NCBI RefSeq assembly: GCF_900156875.1
Contig: NZ_LT707406.1
Location: 1 to 64,000, forward strand
DNA: 64,000 nucleotides
Source of the DNA: Robertmurraya dakarensis
Lineage (GTDB): Bacteria > Bacillota > Bacilli > Bacillales > Cytobacillaceae
Direction: 5' to 3'
Translations under genes and position numbers: made by a program
Part shown: one piece after another, positions 7,843 through 16,322 of the stretch
Layout of the letters: each line of letters opens with the position of its first letter
Numbering within the stretch: position 1 is the stretch's first letter
Notes under the pieces: generated by a model
The model's input: the letters and a program-made list of their open reading frames with translations, nothing else
Told to the model about the DNA's origin: nothing
The model's database searches: none

Positions 7843-8619
7843 ATGGAAAATCGTAAAGTAGCTGTTGTAACGGGTTCTGGACAAGGGATTGGCAAAGGAA
7901 TTGCAGAAAGATTAGCGAATGATGGATTTGCATTGGTGATAAATGACTTGAATAAGGAATTAGCCGAATCAACTGCTCAAGAACTAAGAGATCAGGGACA
8001 TGAAAGTTTTGCTGTCCAAGGGAATGTTAGTAACAGAGATGATCAGTTTTCTTTAGTACAGCAAACAGTAGAGAAATATGGACGTGTCGATGTTTTCGTG
8101 AACAATGCCGGTATTGCTCAGGTCGCCCCATTGCTTGAGGTAACAGAACAAGATTTAGAGTCCATTTTTAGAGTTAATGTGTTTGGTGTGATTTACGGTA
8201 TTCAAGCTGCTGCAGAGCAAATGAAAAAGCAGGATGGGCGTGGAAAAATCATTAGTGCCTGCAGCATTGCTGGACATAAAGGATACAGCTTGCTAGGGGC
8301 TTATTGTGCAACGAAGTTTGCTGTGCGAGGAATAACACAAACGGCTGCGCAGGAGCTTGCTCAATTTAATATTAATGTCAATGCGTATTGCCCTGGTATT
8401 GTTGGTACGAAGATGTGGGATTTAGTAGATGCAAGAATGGCTGAGTATATGGGTCTTGAAATCGGAGAGGCCTTCAAGCAGTTCTCAGAAGGAATTACCC
8501 TTGGAAGACCATCAGAGCCTGCTGATGTCGCGAAATTCGTTTCTTACTTGGCTTCTTCTGATTCTGATTATATGACGGGACAGTCTGTTCTGATTGATGG
8601 TGGAGTAGATTTTACGTAA
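7843..8619 (+). CDS. Short-chain dehydrogenase, acetoin/diacetyl reductase-like
   Basis: A 258-residue SDR with the cofactor motif TGSGQGIG (about 10-17), NNAG about residue 88, and the catalytic Ser plus YCATK. C-terminal VLIDGG is standard. Overall it resembles (S)-acetoin-forming diacetyl reductase/butanediol dehydrogenase (BudC-type). I chose the ATG at 7843 because AGGAGG is 8 bases before it; the in-frame GTG at 7840 is too close. It sits 87 bp after the MDR gene in the same operon, giving two dehydrogenases of different fold that could act on the two carbonyl/alcohol groups of the same intermediate. Confidence 0.87.
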   Translation: MENRKVAVVTGSGQGIGKGIAERLANDGFALVINDLNKELAESTAQELRDQGHESFAVQGNVSNRDDQFSLVQQTVEKYGRVDVFVNNAGIAQVAPLLEVTEQDLESIFRVNVFGVIYGIQAAAEQMKKQDGRGKIISACSIAGHKGYSLLGAYCATKFAVRGITQTAAQELAQFNINVNAYCPGIVGTKMWDLVDARMAEYMGLEIGEAFKQFSEGITLGRPSEPADVAKFVSYLASSDSDYMTGQSVLIDGGVDFT

Positions 8620-8683
8620 TAGGTTGGAAAATTATCAAACACCAAAGATTTTAAACAAATTTTGTTTATAACGGAGGGATGAT

Positions 8684-10105
8684 ATGAGTACCATTACAAA
8701 GGATTTTAGGATGACGATTAATGGAAAGCTTGTTTCAACAGAGGATAAATCGCCAGTAATCAATCCCGCCGATGAAGAGGTCATTGCACAAGTACCAATC
8801 GCCACAAAGGCTGATTTAGATCATGCGGTTACTTCTGCAAATAGAGCTTACCGAAAGTGGTCAATGCTTTCAGTGAATGAAAGAGAAGAAAAGTTAGTAG
8901 CGTTTGCTGAGGCCCTACATCAGCATCGAGAAGAATTGGCAAAGCTTTTTACATTGGAAATGGGAAGACCTCTCAAACTGGCGTTAGTAGAAATAGATGG
9001 GGCAGTTGCGACTTGTAAAGCTCTTTCAAAGAAAAGGCTGCCACGAGAGATCGTTGAAGAAAAAGAAGATCACTACATCGAAAGAACCTATACTCCACTT
9101 GGAGTGGCAGGTTTAATTATTCCATGGAACTTTCCAGTCTCCATTGCTATTCGAAAAATTACTTCTGCGCTCATAGCAGGAAACACCGTTGTGGCAAAAC
9201 CATCTCCATTTACACCCCTGACGCTGCTAAGGATTGGTGAAATTACAAAAGATATTTTCCTTCCAGGTGTTCTGAATGTGGTAACAGGTGAAAACGAATT
9301 AGGACAGTGGATGACATCACATCCTGATATTCATAAAATCAGCTTTACAGGGTCAACGGCAACCGGTAAAAAGGTGATGCAAAGTGCCTCCTTACATTTG
9401 AAGCGTGTCACCCTTGAACTAGGTGGAAATGATGCGGCCATCGTTATGGAAGATGCTAACCCGAAAGAAATCGTAGAGACGATTTTCTGGGCAGCGTTTC
9501 GCAATACAGCTCAAGTTTGCGTAGCAACGAAACGGCTCTATGTGCATGAAAAAATTTATGATGAATTTTTAACAGAGCTTGTGAGATTTTCGAAAACGAT
9601 AAAGATTGGGAATGGCTTAAATCCAGAAAATGATCTTGGGCCGATTCAAAATAAAATGCAGTTTGAAAAGGTAAAAGAGTTAATACAAGTTACCAAACAA
9701 TCGGGGGTAAAGATTGTTCTTGGAGGAGAGATCGAAGACAAACCAGGCTATTTTATTCCGGTTACCATTGTTGATAATCCACCAGAGGATTCGCGTGTGG
9801 TGGTAGATGAAGCGTTCGGTCCAGTGCTGCCGGTTCTAAAATACAGTAGCTATGAAGAGGTTATTGAACGCGCCAATCATACCAATTATGGACTTGGCGG
9901 CTCCGTTTGGGGAAAAGATCTTGAATTGGCAAAATCAATTGCTGAAAGGCTTGATACAGGTACTGTATGGATTAATGAGGCACAAGTACTATCTCCGGAT
10001 GCACCATTTGGCGGACATAAAGAATCAGGAATGGGTGTTGAGAGCTCACTTGATGGAATAAAAGAATATACCAATTCGAAAACGATTATGATTAGGAAAA
10101 AATGA
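8684..10105 (+). CDS. NAD(P)-dependent aldehyde dehydrogenase
   Basis: A 473-residue ALDH-superfamily enzyme converting an aldehyde to a carboxylic acid. Visible motifs: PWNFPV near residue 147, the general-base Glu in LELGGND, the nucleophilic Cys in NTAQVCVATKR, and EAFGPVLPV and PFGGHKESG toward the C-terminus. All catalytic residues appear intact. ATG at 8684 is preceded by ACGGAGGG. It follows the SDR gene by 64 bp and is probably the last oxidation step of the operon, producing an acid that could enter CoA activation. Specific aldehyde unknown. Confidence 0.92.
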   Translation: MSTITKDFRMTINGKLVSTEDKSPVINPADEEVIAQVPIATKADLDHAVTSANRAYRKWSMLSVNEREEKLVAFAEALHQHREELAKLFTLEMGRPLKLALVEIDGAVATCKALSKKRLPREIVEEKEDHYIERTYTPLGVAGLIIPWNFPVSIAIRKITSALIAGNTVVAKPSPFTPLTLLRIGEITKDIFLPGVLNVVTGENELGQWMTSHPDIHKISFTGSTATGKKVMQSASLHLKRVTLELGGNDAAIVMEDANPKEIVETIFWAAFRNTAQVCVATKRLYVHEKIYDEFLTELVRFSKTIKIGNGLNPENDLGPIQNKMQFEKVKELIQVTKQSGVKIVLGGEIEDKPGYFIPVTIVDNPPEDSRVVVDEAFGPVLPVLKYSSYEEVIERANHTNYGLGGSVWGKDLELAKSIAERLDTGTVWINEAQVLSPDAPFGGHKESGMGVESSLDGIKEYTNSKTIMIRKK

Positions 10106-10156
10106 ACTGGCCTTTTCTTGAAATTGTCATAATGTTAAGGGGGTTTATTTTTTGAT

Positions 10157-10465
10157 ATGCAAAGTCAAAGGTTTATTTCATTAGAACAAAATATAAACCT
10201 GCCTGATCGTTTATTTTCAGGATTTATTCAGGGAATGTACGGTATTAATAAAGGTGTCTATAACACAATCGATGTATGGTTTTACGAAAAGGGTATGGAT
10301 AATTTGATCATGCGGAGAAAGACAATAGTAGACTTTCTTACGATCGTTATAGAGAGTGCTAGTCTCAATGAAAAGAGAGTTAAATTCGGAAATGGTGGGC
10401 TGTCAGAGAGACTGAATGATTATTGGGAAAGCAATGTTCAAAAAAAGATGTACATGGTTAAATAG
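10157..10465 (+). CDS. Uncharacterised small protein in the monooxygenase operon
   Basis: 102 residues, no recognised family. It has no obvious signal peptide or membrane helix; the sequence is mixed hydrophobic/basic, with an N-terminal QNINLPDRLFSGFIQGMYG segment. The ATG at 10157 has a G-rich ribosome binding site (AAGGGGG) about 13 bases upstream, which is long, so translation may be weak. Because it lies between the aldehyde dehydrogenase and flavin reductase on the same strand, it is likely a small component of the oxygenase pathway (coupling protein, decarboxylase-like or isomerase). That role is inference from position only. Confidence 0.6.
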   Translation: MQSQRFISLEQNINLPDRLFSGFIQGMYGINKGVYNTIDVWFYEKGMDNLIMRRKTIVDFLTIVIESASLNEKRVKFGNGGLSERLNDYWESNVQKKMYMVK

Positions 10466-10499
10466 GTGAACAAAATTTTTAAAAAAAGGAGGATGTCTT

Positions 10500-10997
10500 T
10501 TGGCTGAAATCACATCTAAATCTACTGTTTTTAAACAAATCATGAGTCAATATCCAACCGGAGTAACGATTGTCACGACAATGGATGATCAAGGAAACCC
10601 AGCTGGACTTACTGTTAATTCTTTTGCCTCTGTATCACTAGAACCACTTTTAGTCCTCTGGTCAATCGATAAGAAGGTGTCTTCGTTAAACCAATTCTTA
10701 GAGGCAGAGAAATTCGCCGTTCACACATTAGCTACTGATCAAGATGATGCGTGCTGGGCATTTGCAGGTAAAGAAGCAGATCGCTTTTCGAAAGTGAAAT
10801 GGGAAGTCTCTAAAAATCAATTACCTATTATTAAAGATTCCTTAGGTACGCTTGAATGTAAAAAAGTGCAACAAATTGATGCAGGCGATCATTTTATCCT
10901 ATTAGGCGAAGTGATTGATCTAAATGTTCAAGAGAAAGAGCCACTGCTCTTCTTCAACCGGAATATCGGGTCCATTCCAAAGAACTGGCCTAATTAA
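10500..10997 (+). CDS. Flavin reductase (HpaC-like), partner of the LLM monooxygenase
   Basis: A 165-residue flavin_reductase-family protein (FMN-binding split barrel). The diagnostic N-terminus QYPTGVTIVTTMDDQGNPAG, followed by TVNSFASVSLEPLLVLWSID, matches the short-chain NAD(P)H:flavin reductases that feed FMNH2 to two-component monooxygenases. The ORF starts with TTG at 10500, with AAAGGAGG 7 bases upstream. It ends the operon: a strong terminator follows at 11041-11074. Together with the LLM protein it makes a complete two-component oxygenase. Confidence 0.9.
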   Translation: MAEITSKSTVFKQIMSQYPTGVTIVTTMDDQGNPAGLTVNSFASVSLEPLLVLWSIDKKVSSLNQFLEAEKFAVHTLATDQDDACWAFAGKEADRFSKVKWEVSKNQLPIIKDSLGTLECKKVQQIDAGDHFILLGEVIDLNVQEKEPLLFFNRNIGSIPKNWPN

Positions 10998-11040
10998 TAA
11001 GCAGATACTATGACACTACCAATTTTAGATTTGCTAAAAA

Positions 11041-11074
11041 GACGCCTTAACATTGGTTCTGTTAAGGCGTTTCT
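11041..11074 (+). terminator. Terminator of the monooxygenase operon
   Basis: GACGCCTTAACA pairs with TGTTAAGGCGTTTC around a short loop, followed by a pyrimidine-rich tail. Confidence 0.8.
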
Positions 11075-11158
11075 TTCATGAATCTCTATATTTTCGCTTT
11101 GGGGTACAACTCGAGTTAAATGATAAAAGCACGTTTCTATCAATGGGGAGGTAAAACC

Positions 11159-11572
11159 ATGAGTTCTTCCACTGTTCACGCAAATAACATAGTTATTGGC
11201 TCTGTTTCGGGCAGAGTAATGAAAGGAAATCAAATTGGCAGAACAATTGGCTTTCCAACCGCAAACTTGGACCTTTCGAACGCAGATACTCAGCTTGAAC
11301 GAGGAGTGTACGGAGTCAAAGTGCAATATGACCATAAAGAATACATCGGAATGATGAGTGTAGGAGTAAGACCTACCTTTCATAAGGGAGAAACATCCTA
11401 TCATTATGAAGTGCATATCTTTGATTTTGCTAAAGATATTTACGGAGAAAAGCTAGTTGTAGATATTTTGTTTTATATAAGGGACGAAGTTTCATTTCCA
11501 AGTGTTGAGCAGTTAATTGAACAAATTCAAAAAGATCAAAAAGAGACGTTAAAACGATTTGCAATTTCTTAA
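11159..11572 (+). CDS. Stand-alone riboflavin kinase (RibR-like)
   Basis: 137 residues covering only the flavokinase half of RibF: GSVSGRVMKGNQIGRTIGFPTANL contains the conserved G-R-IGFPTAN nucleotide/Mg-binding motif, followed by GVYGVKV, GMMSVGVRPTF and EVHIFDF. The FAD-synthetase (adenylyltransferase) half is absent, so it should make FMN only. I chose ATG 11159 with GGGGAGGT about 7 bases upstream; the longer frame from 11120 has no ribosome binding site. It follows the FMN-using operon after a terminator, so it is a separate unit with a linked role: raising the FMN pool. Compare RibR beside flavin-dependent sulfur genes in Bacillus subtilis. Confidence 0.88.
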   Translation: MSSSTVHANNIVIGSVSGRVMKGNQIGRTIGFPTANLDLSNADTQLERGVYGVKVQYDHKEYIGMMSVGVRPTFHKGETSYHYEVHIFDFAKDIYGEKLVVDILFYIRDEVSFPSVEQLIEQIQKDQKETLKRFAIS

Positions 11573-11586
11573 TAACCATTTAGAGG

Positions 11587-11626
11587 AAGCAATAAGCCCT
11601 TGTATCAATGAGCTTATTGCTTTTTT
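11587..11626 (+). terminator. Terminator after the riboflavin kinase
   Basis: AAGCAATAAGC (11587-11597) pairs with GCTTATTGCTT (11612-11622), then TTTT. Confidence 0.85.
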
Positions 11627-12291
11627 GATGGCAAAATATAAGCAGTGTCCCCTTACTCGTTTTTTACTATGGAAAACTACTCGTATCATCTTCTATATTT
11701 ACCACTTGTTATAGTAACGGGGGGGGGGGGAGATCCTGATGGTGAAGGAATCGTTTGTGAATAGTATTATATATTAAATATATCATTAACATATATGTCA
11801 TTAATGACATTGTTTTTAATATAAACTAATATAACAATATTATTAATGTTTTATATAATATATTAGTTAGAAAACCTGTATTACCATGCAATTAAGCCTC
11901 ACTAAAATCCTCGGAAAAAACCCTAAAAATACGGTTCATCATTGAAAATATAATTGTTCACAACCTGTTCAAATTTTTTAAAAGGAAGTATGTAAATATT
12001 GTCGAATTTTAGTAATCGGGTCTCTGTTTTATTATATTTATATATCTATTTTATTAGTTTTTATTCTTTGGAATGAATGGTTTATAGGTATTATGAATTA
12101 TAAGACAAGAGCTTCTAGAGTTAGTGGATTTCTAAGAGTTCGATCATAGGTGGGAGAGGAGATTTGATAGCGCTTTATTGGTAATAGCAACTTAAGTTTT
12201 ACGAAATCATAATCTATTCAGCTTTGCTTATCGTTAGTATCAAAACTTTGTTTTTCTACGATTCAACATTAAACATAAAGGGGTTATGTTA
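11627..12291. other. AT-rich intergenic region with a G12 tract and a parA-zone-like repeat
   Basis: No gene is visible. It holds a run of 12 G (11719-11730) and, at 11784-11812, an AT-rich segment CATTAACATATATGTCATT plus an inverted TTAATGACATTG. These resemble the repeats around parAB at 56.6-61.3 kb. The region precedes a second replication-type gene, so it may contain a cis-acting maintenance site. Confidence 0.4.
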
Positions 12292-13266
12292 ATGACTTAC
12301 GTTCCGAAAACAGCTTATAAGCTGCAAAGTTTTTCTGATATAAAAGAATTGAATAAACACATGAACTTTCATTACGTACATATCAAGCATGTTTTAACAG
12401 AGTGTTTCGATAAAGTGTTTCATCTTTTAAAGAAATATAGCTGCAAGGTACCAGGAGTATGTTGGATCAAACAAGAAAAAATCGCTGATCTGCTTCATAT
12501 TTCGATTAAAACCGTCGAACGCGCGATTAAATTTTTAAAAGAGAAAGAGATTTTAAAGATCCATCATACGAAAAGAGGAAATATAAATGCAAACGCTTAT
12601 TATGTATTGCAGCCTTGCAGAAAGTTCCTTGAGGAGGAAATTGTTCTGGTAGAAGAAGCCATTGTCGGAACGAATGAGGTGCTACAAGCCTTAGAACCAC
12701 AAGGATTTAGGGGTGAAGATATTCATCACAAACTCTTTAAAAGCTCTTTAGAAAACTCTTTAAAAAACTCTAAAATAAACTCTGATAAGCTCCATCTATC
12801 AAAGGTGCAAAACTTTATTAGTAAACATCAAGCTCGAATTGAAAAAAGACGGATTGACATTCAATGCATATGGGATGTTTATGATATGCAATTGATTATG
12901 AATGACAATGTCTTTTTAATCGTCTTAGACCGCGTCATTGATCAATATAAAACGAATTTTAGAAGCTGTCTGCAGCGAGCTTTGCTTAATGAATCAGAAC
13001 AAGTTACTAATAGGCAGCCTCTTGTTGCGAAACCAATTAGGGAAGAAATGATTCCTAAATGGTTCTATCATGATGATAAACATGTAAAACCCGAAATGAT
13101 TAGTGAACACAAGGAAACCTATCATGTCGGATTGAATGCAACGTATCCATCTTCTCATAATGAGGAGCCGCAGCACGTAAAAGAAAGGATGGAGGCTCAG
13201 GCGAATTATGAAGCTAAGAAAGCAGAATTAGAAGAAAGGTTGAAAAAGTATCGAAATCATAATTAG
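12292..13266 (+). CDS. HTH replication/regulatory protein of plasmid type
   Basis: 324 residues with an N-terminal winged helix-turn-helix (about residues 45-105: WIKQEKIADLLHISIKTVERAI, then LKEKEILKIHH). The middle section is variable, and the charged C-terminus (KAELEERLKKYRNHN) resembles the tails of the two Rep_3 proteins at 212 and 3096. Proteins of this type occur on large Bacillus plasmids as accessory or alternative replication proteins; I do not recognise a characterised member. The second ATG (12292) is preferred because AAGGGG lies 8 bases before it; the first (12286) is too close. It could equally be a regulator. Confidence 0.65.
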   Translation: MTYVPKTAYKLQSFSDIKELNKHMNFHYVHIKHVLTECFDKVFHLLKKYSCKVPGVCWIKQEKIADLLHISIKTVERAIKFLKEKEILKIHHTKRGNINANAYYVLQPCRKFLEEEIVLVEEAIVGTNEVLQALEPQGFRGEDIHHKLFKSSLENSLKNSKINSDKLHLSKVQNFISKHQARIEKRRIDIQCIWDVYDMQLIMNDNVFLIVLDRVIDQYKTNFRSCLQRALLNESEQVTNRQPLVAKPIREEMIPKWFYHDDKHVKPEMISEHKETYHVGLNATYPSSHNEEPQHVKERMEAQANYEAKKAELEERLKKYRNHN

Positions 13267-13276
13267 GGGAGGAGTT

Positions 13277-13411
13277 ATGCAAACAAGCTCTAGAAACCCT
13301 TTCTTTATCCATTTAGTATTTGGGGGCATATTAGATGGAAAAGTAACTGCATCTGATAATACGAAAAAACACCTAGTTCATCTTGGAAGAGAATCAAAAT
13401 TAGTGGAATGA
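13277..13411 (+). CDS. 44-residue ORF downstream of the HTH gene
   Basis: ATG at 13277 follows GGGAGGAG and lies 10 bases after the HTH gene stop. The product (MQTSSRNPFFIHLVF... ending GRESKLVE) has no recognised family. It may be the surviving start of a longer gene, since decayed membrane-protein sequence begins right at its stop. Confidence 0.35.
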   Translation: MQTSSRNPFFIHLVFGGILDGKVTASDNTKKHLVHLGRESKLVE

Positions 13412-13707
13412 TGTTATACTCTCTCCCAGGATTCATTGCGATAGCCTTGGTACTGGCATTAAGTAAGATCCCGGCGTTATCGATGTTTGGTGATGGTATC
13501 AGCTGGTATTACCTTAGCCAATAGTGTTGCACCGCCAGATAAGGGCGAAGCCGCAGTATCTGCACTAAGGGTTTTTGATTAACGTTGGGGTTGGTACATT
13601 TGTGAAAGCTGCCAAGAAATGCAGCCGAAAAAATACTTAAAAAGGATTTACGTGATATAGGGGCAGCGCTAGGAAATACGATTTCTAATCACTACCCCTT
13701 ATTGTTA
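13408..13707 (+). pseudogene. Decayed membrane-transporter-like gene
   Basis: From 13408 a frame gives MMLYSLPGFIAIALVLALSK and stops at 13524. Continuing in another frame gives GITLANSVAPPDKGEAAVSA, stopping near 13580. A third gives AAEKILKKDLRDIGAALGNT with a stop at about 13710. Each piece has protein-like composition and short hydrophobic stretches, but they are broken by frameshifts and stops. I cannot name the original family. Confidence 0.4.
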
Positions 13708-13860
13708 TAACGCTTGATCAGAATAATAAAGGTATTTATGCAACGTGACATACCGGTGTTTCAAGGTTTCTCCTTTGAATCGCAGCCATATCTCATTGTC
13801 TGCCATTACCCCATGCGTTTTTCGTACAATTAGGGATTTGAAATGCCATGTATACACCAT
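13705..13860 (-). CDS. Short ORF of unknown function (51 residues)
   Basis: ATG at 13860, stop at 13705. It reads MVYTWHFKSLIVRK, GVMADNEIWLRFKGETLKHR, and ends in YYSDQAL. Protein-like composition, but there is no good ribosome binding site; it may be the tail of a deleted gene. Confidence 0.25.
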   Translation of the reverse strand: MVYTWHFKSLIVRKTHGVMADNEIWLRFKGETLKHRYVTLHKYLYYSDQAL

Positions 13861-13949
13861 TGTTCTAAAAAGAATAACTTTATAAGTAATTCGTCAGTTT
13901 GAGAATGAACCCCTGTATTTTATATTAACTCCAGTTACGAGGCGTAAAA

Positions 13950-14132
13950 TTATCTATCGACTAACCCTTTAAATGCGTGGTCATGCTCTTTGATTACTTC
14001 GGTAAGAATGCCTGTGAATTCAGCATCTATGTCTTCTCCTTGAGCTAATTCTGCTTGTTTTAATAATTCAGGAAGTAATATTGTTCTTTTACTACTGCTG
14101 ATATTTGTAACGTTTCTTTGGGGCTCTTTCAT
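13950..14132 (-). CDS. Small acidic protein, possible orphan antitoxin
   Basis: 60 residues: a short N-terminal SSSKRTILLPELLKQAELAQ (strand-helix) and an acidic C-terminal half (EDIDAEFTGILTEVIKEHD). The size and charge resemble small antitoxins, but no toxin partner is visible next to it and the ribosome binding site is weak. Function not recognised; it sits between decayed sequence and the Abi_2 gene. Confidence 0.4.
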   Translation of the reverse strand: MKEPQRNVTNISSSKRTILLPELLKQAELAQGEDIDAEFTGILTEVIKEHDHAFKGLVDR

Positions 14133-14356
14133 CTCATTTCACATCCCTAGTTATAATGATTATAGCGAGATACACAATATTATCAACGCTATAAAATCCA
14201 GATATACTCTATCTTCCATTATGCTGCTAACCTTCTACATGATTATTTATGTGGAGGTTATAATCATTCCATATGTGTATTCACTTGCCATAAAGAACTT
14301 TTTTCTGAAAGAAAAGCTAACACAAAAACTTGACTCAGTCGCTAATGGCGTCCCTT

Positions 14357-14385
14357 TTGACAAAAACTTTTAAAGGATATATTAT
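14357..14385 (+). promoter_or_regulatory. Consensus sigma-A promoter upstream of the Abi_2 leader
   Basis: TTGACA (14357-14362), a 17-base spacer, then TATTAT (14380-14385). Predicted transcription start near 14392, 70 bases before the Abi_2 start codon. Confidence 0.8.
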
Positions 14386-14391
14386 AAAAGT

Positions 14392-14445
14392 AACAGAACC
14401 CACCACGCCTCTTAACAATGCGGACCAAGGTGGGTCATTTTATTT
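14392..14445 (+). ncRNA. Candidate leader RNA of the Abi_2 locus
   Basis: Starting at the predicted transcription start, ACCCACC (14398-14404) pairs with GGTGGGT (14429-14435). Inside it CGC (14406-14408) pairs with GCG (14420-14422) around a CTCTTAACAAT loop. The stem is followed by the T-rich CATTTTATTTT, so most transcripts could stop here, leaving a ~50-nt hairpin RNA, with read-through giving the Abi mRNA. Some Abi_2/AbiF-type HEPN toxins are known to be paired with an upstream noncoding RNA; that this is such an RNA is inference. Confidence 0.5.
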
Positions 14446-14461
14446 TAGGGAGAAAAGTTAT

Positions 14462-15355
14462 ATGGATCCTGAAAAAGACCATTCCAATGTAAAACCACCT
14501 AAAACATACAAAGAACAAGTAGAAATATATATAAGCAGAAAACTGCACGTAGAAGATTCAGAATATGCAGAGAAAACACTGCAGAGAATTAATTATTATC
14601 GACTGACTGCTTATGGATTGACTTTAAAAGACCCACTAAATCATGATGAATATATGAGTGATTCATCTTTTAATAAAATGCTTTCTTTATATGAGTTTGA
14701 TAGAAAACTAAGGTTGCTGCTCTTAGGTGTATTAGAAACCATCGAGATCGCATTCAGGACTCATATCTCTTATGAAATTGCTCATAAATTTGGTCCACTA
14801 GGTTATCAAGATAAAGAGAATTTTAATAGCGAAAAATTCCACAGAGAATCCATGGAAGAACTTGATAATTTGATCAAGAAAAGTCGCAAAGGTGAGCTAT
14901 TTATTGAACATCATTTCAGGAAGTATGAAGGGATTATTCCAGTTTGGGCAGCAATTGAAGTTACATCATTTGGTTTCATCTCCAAACTCTTTCGGAATCT
15001 AAATGAGGATGTAAAAAAACATATCGCTAAAGCTTATTACAATGTCCCTTATTATTACCTTGAAAGTTGGCTTCAGACATTATCAAATGTTCGGAATGTA
15101 TGTGCTCATTATGGCCGATTATATAATAAGAAACTAACATTTAAACCACGCTTATTTAAAGAAGAGTTCAAGCAGTTTGATAACGAATTTATTTTTGCAG
15201 CAATTTATATTATGAAGAGATTATTAACAAGGACTGAGAGTCAACGCTTTATGACAGATTTAGAAGCACTAGTTCATGAATATGAAGATCCTATTGAATT
15301 CTCACATATTGGCTTTCCGTTAAATTGGAGAGAGCTTTTATCAAAGATAAATTAA
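14462..15355 (+). CDS. Abi_2 family (AbiD/AbiF-like) abortive infection protein, HEPN domain
   Basis: 297 residues with the Abi_2 pattern: RINYYRLTAYG (about 42-52), FDRKLRLLLLGVLETIEIAFR (79-99) and the HEPN-type R-x4-H motif RNVCAH (R211-H216) followed by YGRLYN. HEPN proteins of this type are RNases that arrest growth upon phage infection. The ATG at 14462 follows TAGGGAG with good spacing; the longer frame from 14330 would run through the promoter and the leader hairpin. It opens the defence-rich stretch of the window. Probably controlled by the leader hairpin immediately upstream. A short terminator follows. Confidence 0.85.
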   Translation: MDPEKDHSNVKPPKTYKEQVEIYISRKLHVEDSEYAEKTLQRINYYRLTAYGLTLKDPLNHDEYMSDSSFNKMLSLYEFDRKLRLLLLGVLETIEIAFRTHISYEIAHKFGPLGYQDKENFNSEKFHRESMEELDNLIKKSRKGELFIEHHFRKYEGIIPVWAAIEVTSFGFISKLFRNLNEDVKKHIAKAYYNVPYYYLESWLQTLSNVRNVCAHYGRLYNKKLTFKPRLFKEEFKQFDNEFIFAAIYIMKRLLTRTESQRFMTDLEALVHEYEDPIEFSHIGFPLNWRELLSKIN

Positions 15356-15358
15356 GAT

Positions 15359-15380
15359 AAAGGGAGTTTGTACTCCCTTT
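15359..15380. terminator. Hairpin between the Abi_2 gene and the recombinase
   Basis: AAAGGGAGT (15359-15367) pairs with ACTCCCTTT (15372-15380). Converging genes share it; the T-tail is weak on the plus strand. Confidence 0.6.
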
Positions 15381-15407
15381 AATAACATCCTTTAACATTT
15401 TCTCGGC

Positions 15408-16322
15408 TTAAAACCTCGGCAGTGCATCCACCGCATCCGCCAAGTCACTATAAGAATCCTTCAAATATCTGCTCGTGGTAGCAATATTGCTATGGCCGGC
15501 TAATCTTCGAACCTTTTCAATATCATTATTCGTTGCTTTTAACATCCATTTGCAAAACGTATGGCGAAACATATGCGGAGTTAGCTTTTTCTTTGGCAAA
15601 CTGTAGCCTTCAACCATCGTTTGAATGCCACGCACCGTAAATTTGGGAGAGCGTTGACTGTAAAAGACATAAGGTGAGTCCTCGACAAGCGGCTTCTTCT
15701 TCGCCATATCTGCACGGAACGCCAGCCAATCGTTGATTTCAGCCAGCAGTGTATTCGAAATCGGTACTGTCCGCACCTTCATCCCTTTTCCAACAACGCG
15801 AATTCGTTTCAACTCTAAATCAAGGTCTGTTAATTTCAAGTTGGAAAGCTCATCAACACGAAGGCCAGCATAGGTGAGTAAATAGATAATCGCCCGGTCC
15901 CGTCGGTACTTTTCTTCAGGGTTTACTCCTCTGCTTATGACGGGTTTCTTCCTTATTATATAGAGAAATTCTTCAAACTCATCTTCAGTGAGCCACATGA
16001 TCTTTTCCGAATCGTCATCAGCCGACTTCAAGTCTTGAATATCCTGCATCGGATTATGCTGCAGGATTTGTTTCTTGGTCGCCCAATTGTAAAAGCTGCG
16101 CAACGCATTGAGCCTTCGATTAATCGTGGAAGTAGCTAGTGGTTTTAGATCAGTTGGATTTAACATCGATTGGACCCACTTCCGGATGTCAGCTGCCGTG
16201 ACAAAGTCATTTGGCTGGATATTCGCCTCTTGGAAAAAGCTGTTTAAATCATTCCTGTATGAAATGATGGTATTTTTTGATTTCCCTTTGTCTTCTAAGT
16301 AATTAAAATAATTTGCTAGCAC
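15408..16322 (-). CDS. XerC/D-like tyrosine recombinase
   Basis: 304 residues with an N-terminal SAM-like core-binding domain (about 1-85) and a catalytic domain with all expected residues: R155 (AGLRVDELSN), K179 (VVGKGMKVR), H250-x-x-R253 (PHMFRHTF), H277 (LAGHSN) and Y286 (TSRYLK). The start is GTG at 16322 with AAGAGGTG upstream. The size and sequence fit XerC/XerD-type resolvases rather than phage integrases, which are usually longer. On a large plasmid the likely role is dimer resolution; the site may lie just upstream in the palindromic AT-rich stretch. Could alternatively be an integrase of a genomic element. Confidence 0.87.
   Translation of the reverse strand: MLANYFNYLEDKGKSKNTIISYRNDLNSFFQEANIQPNDFVTAADIRKWVQSMLNPTDLKPLATSTINRRLNALRSFYNWATKKQILQHNPMQDIQDLKSADDDSEKIMWLTEDEFEEFLYIIRKKPVISRGVNPEEKYRRDRAIIYLLTYAGLRVDELSNLKLTDLDLELKRIRVVGKGMKVRTVPISNTLLAEINDWLAFRADMAKKKPLVEDSPYVFYSQRSPKFTVRGIQTMVEGYSLPKKKLTPHMFRHTFCKWMLKATNNDIEKVRRLAGHSNIATTSRYLKDSYSDLADAVDALPRF

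Noticed and set aside
10994-11416. 140-residue minus-strand ORF over the riboflavin kinase
   Set aside because: Antisense shadow of a clearly conserved gene; no ribosome binding site.
15408-16322. Phage or ICE integrase
   Set aside because: Length and motifs fit XerC/D-type; no phage or conjugation genes and no tRNA attachment site are nearby.
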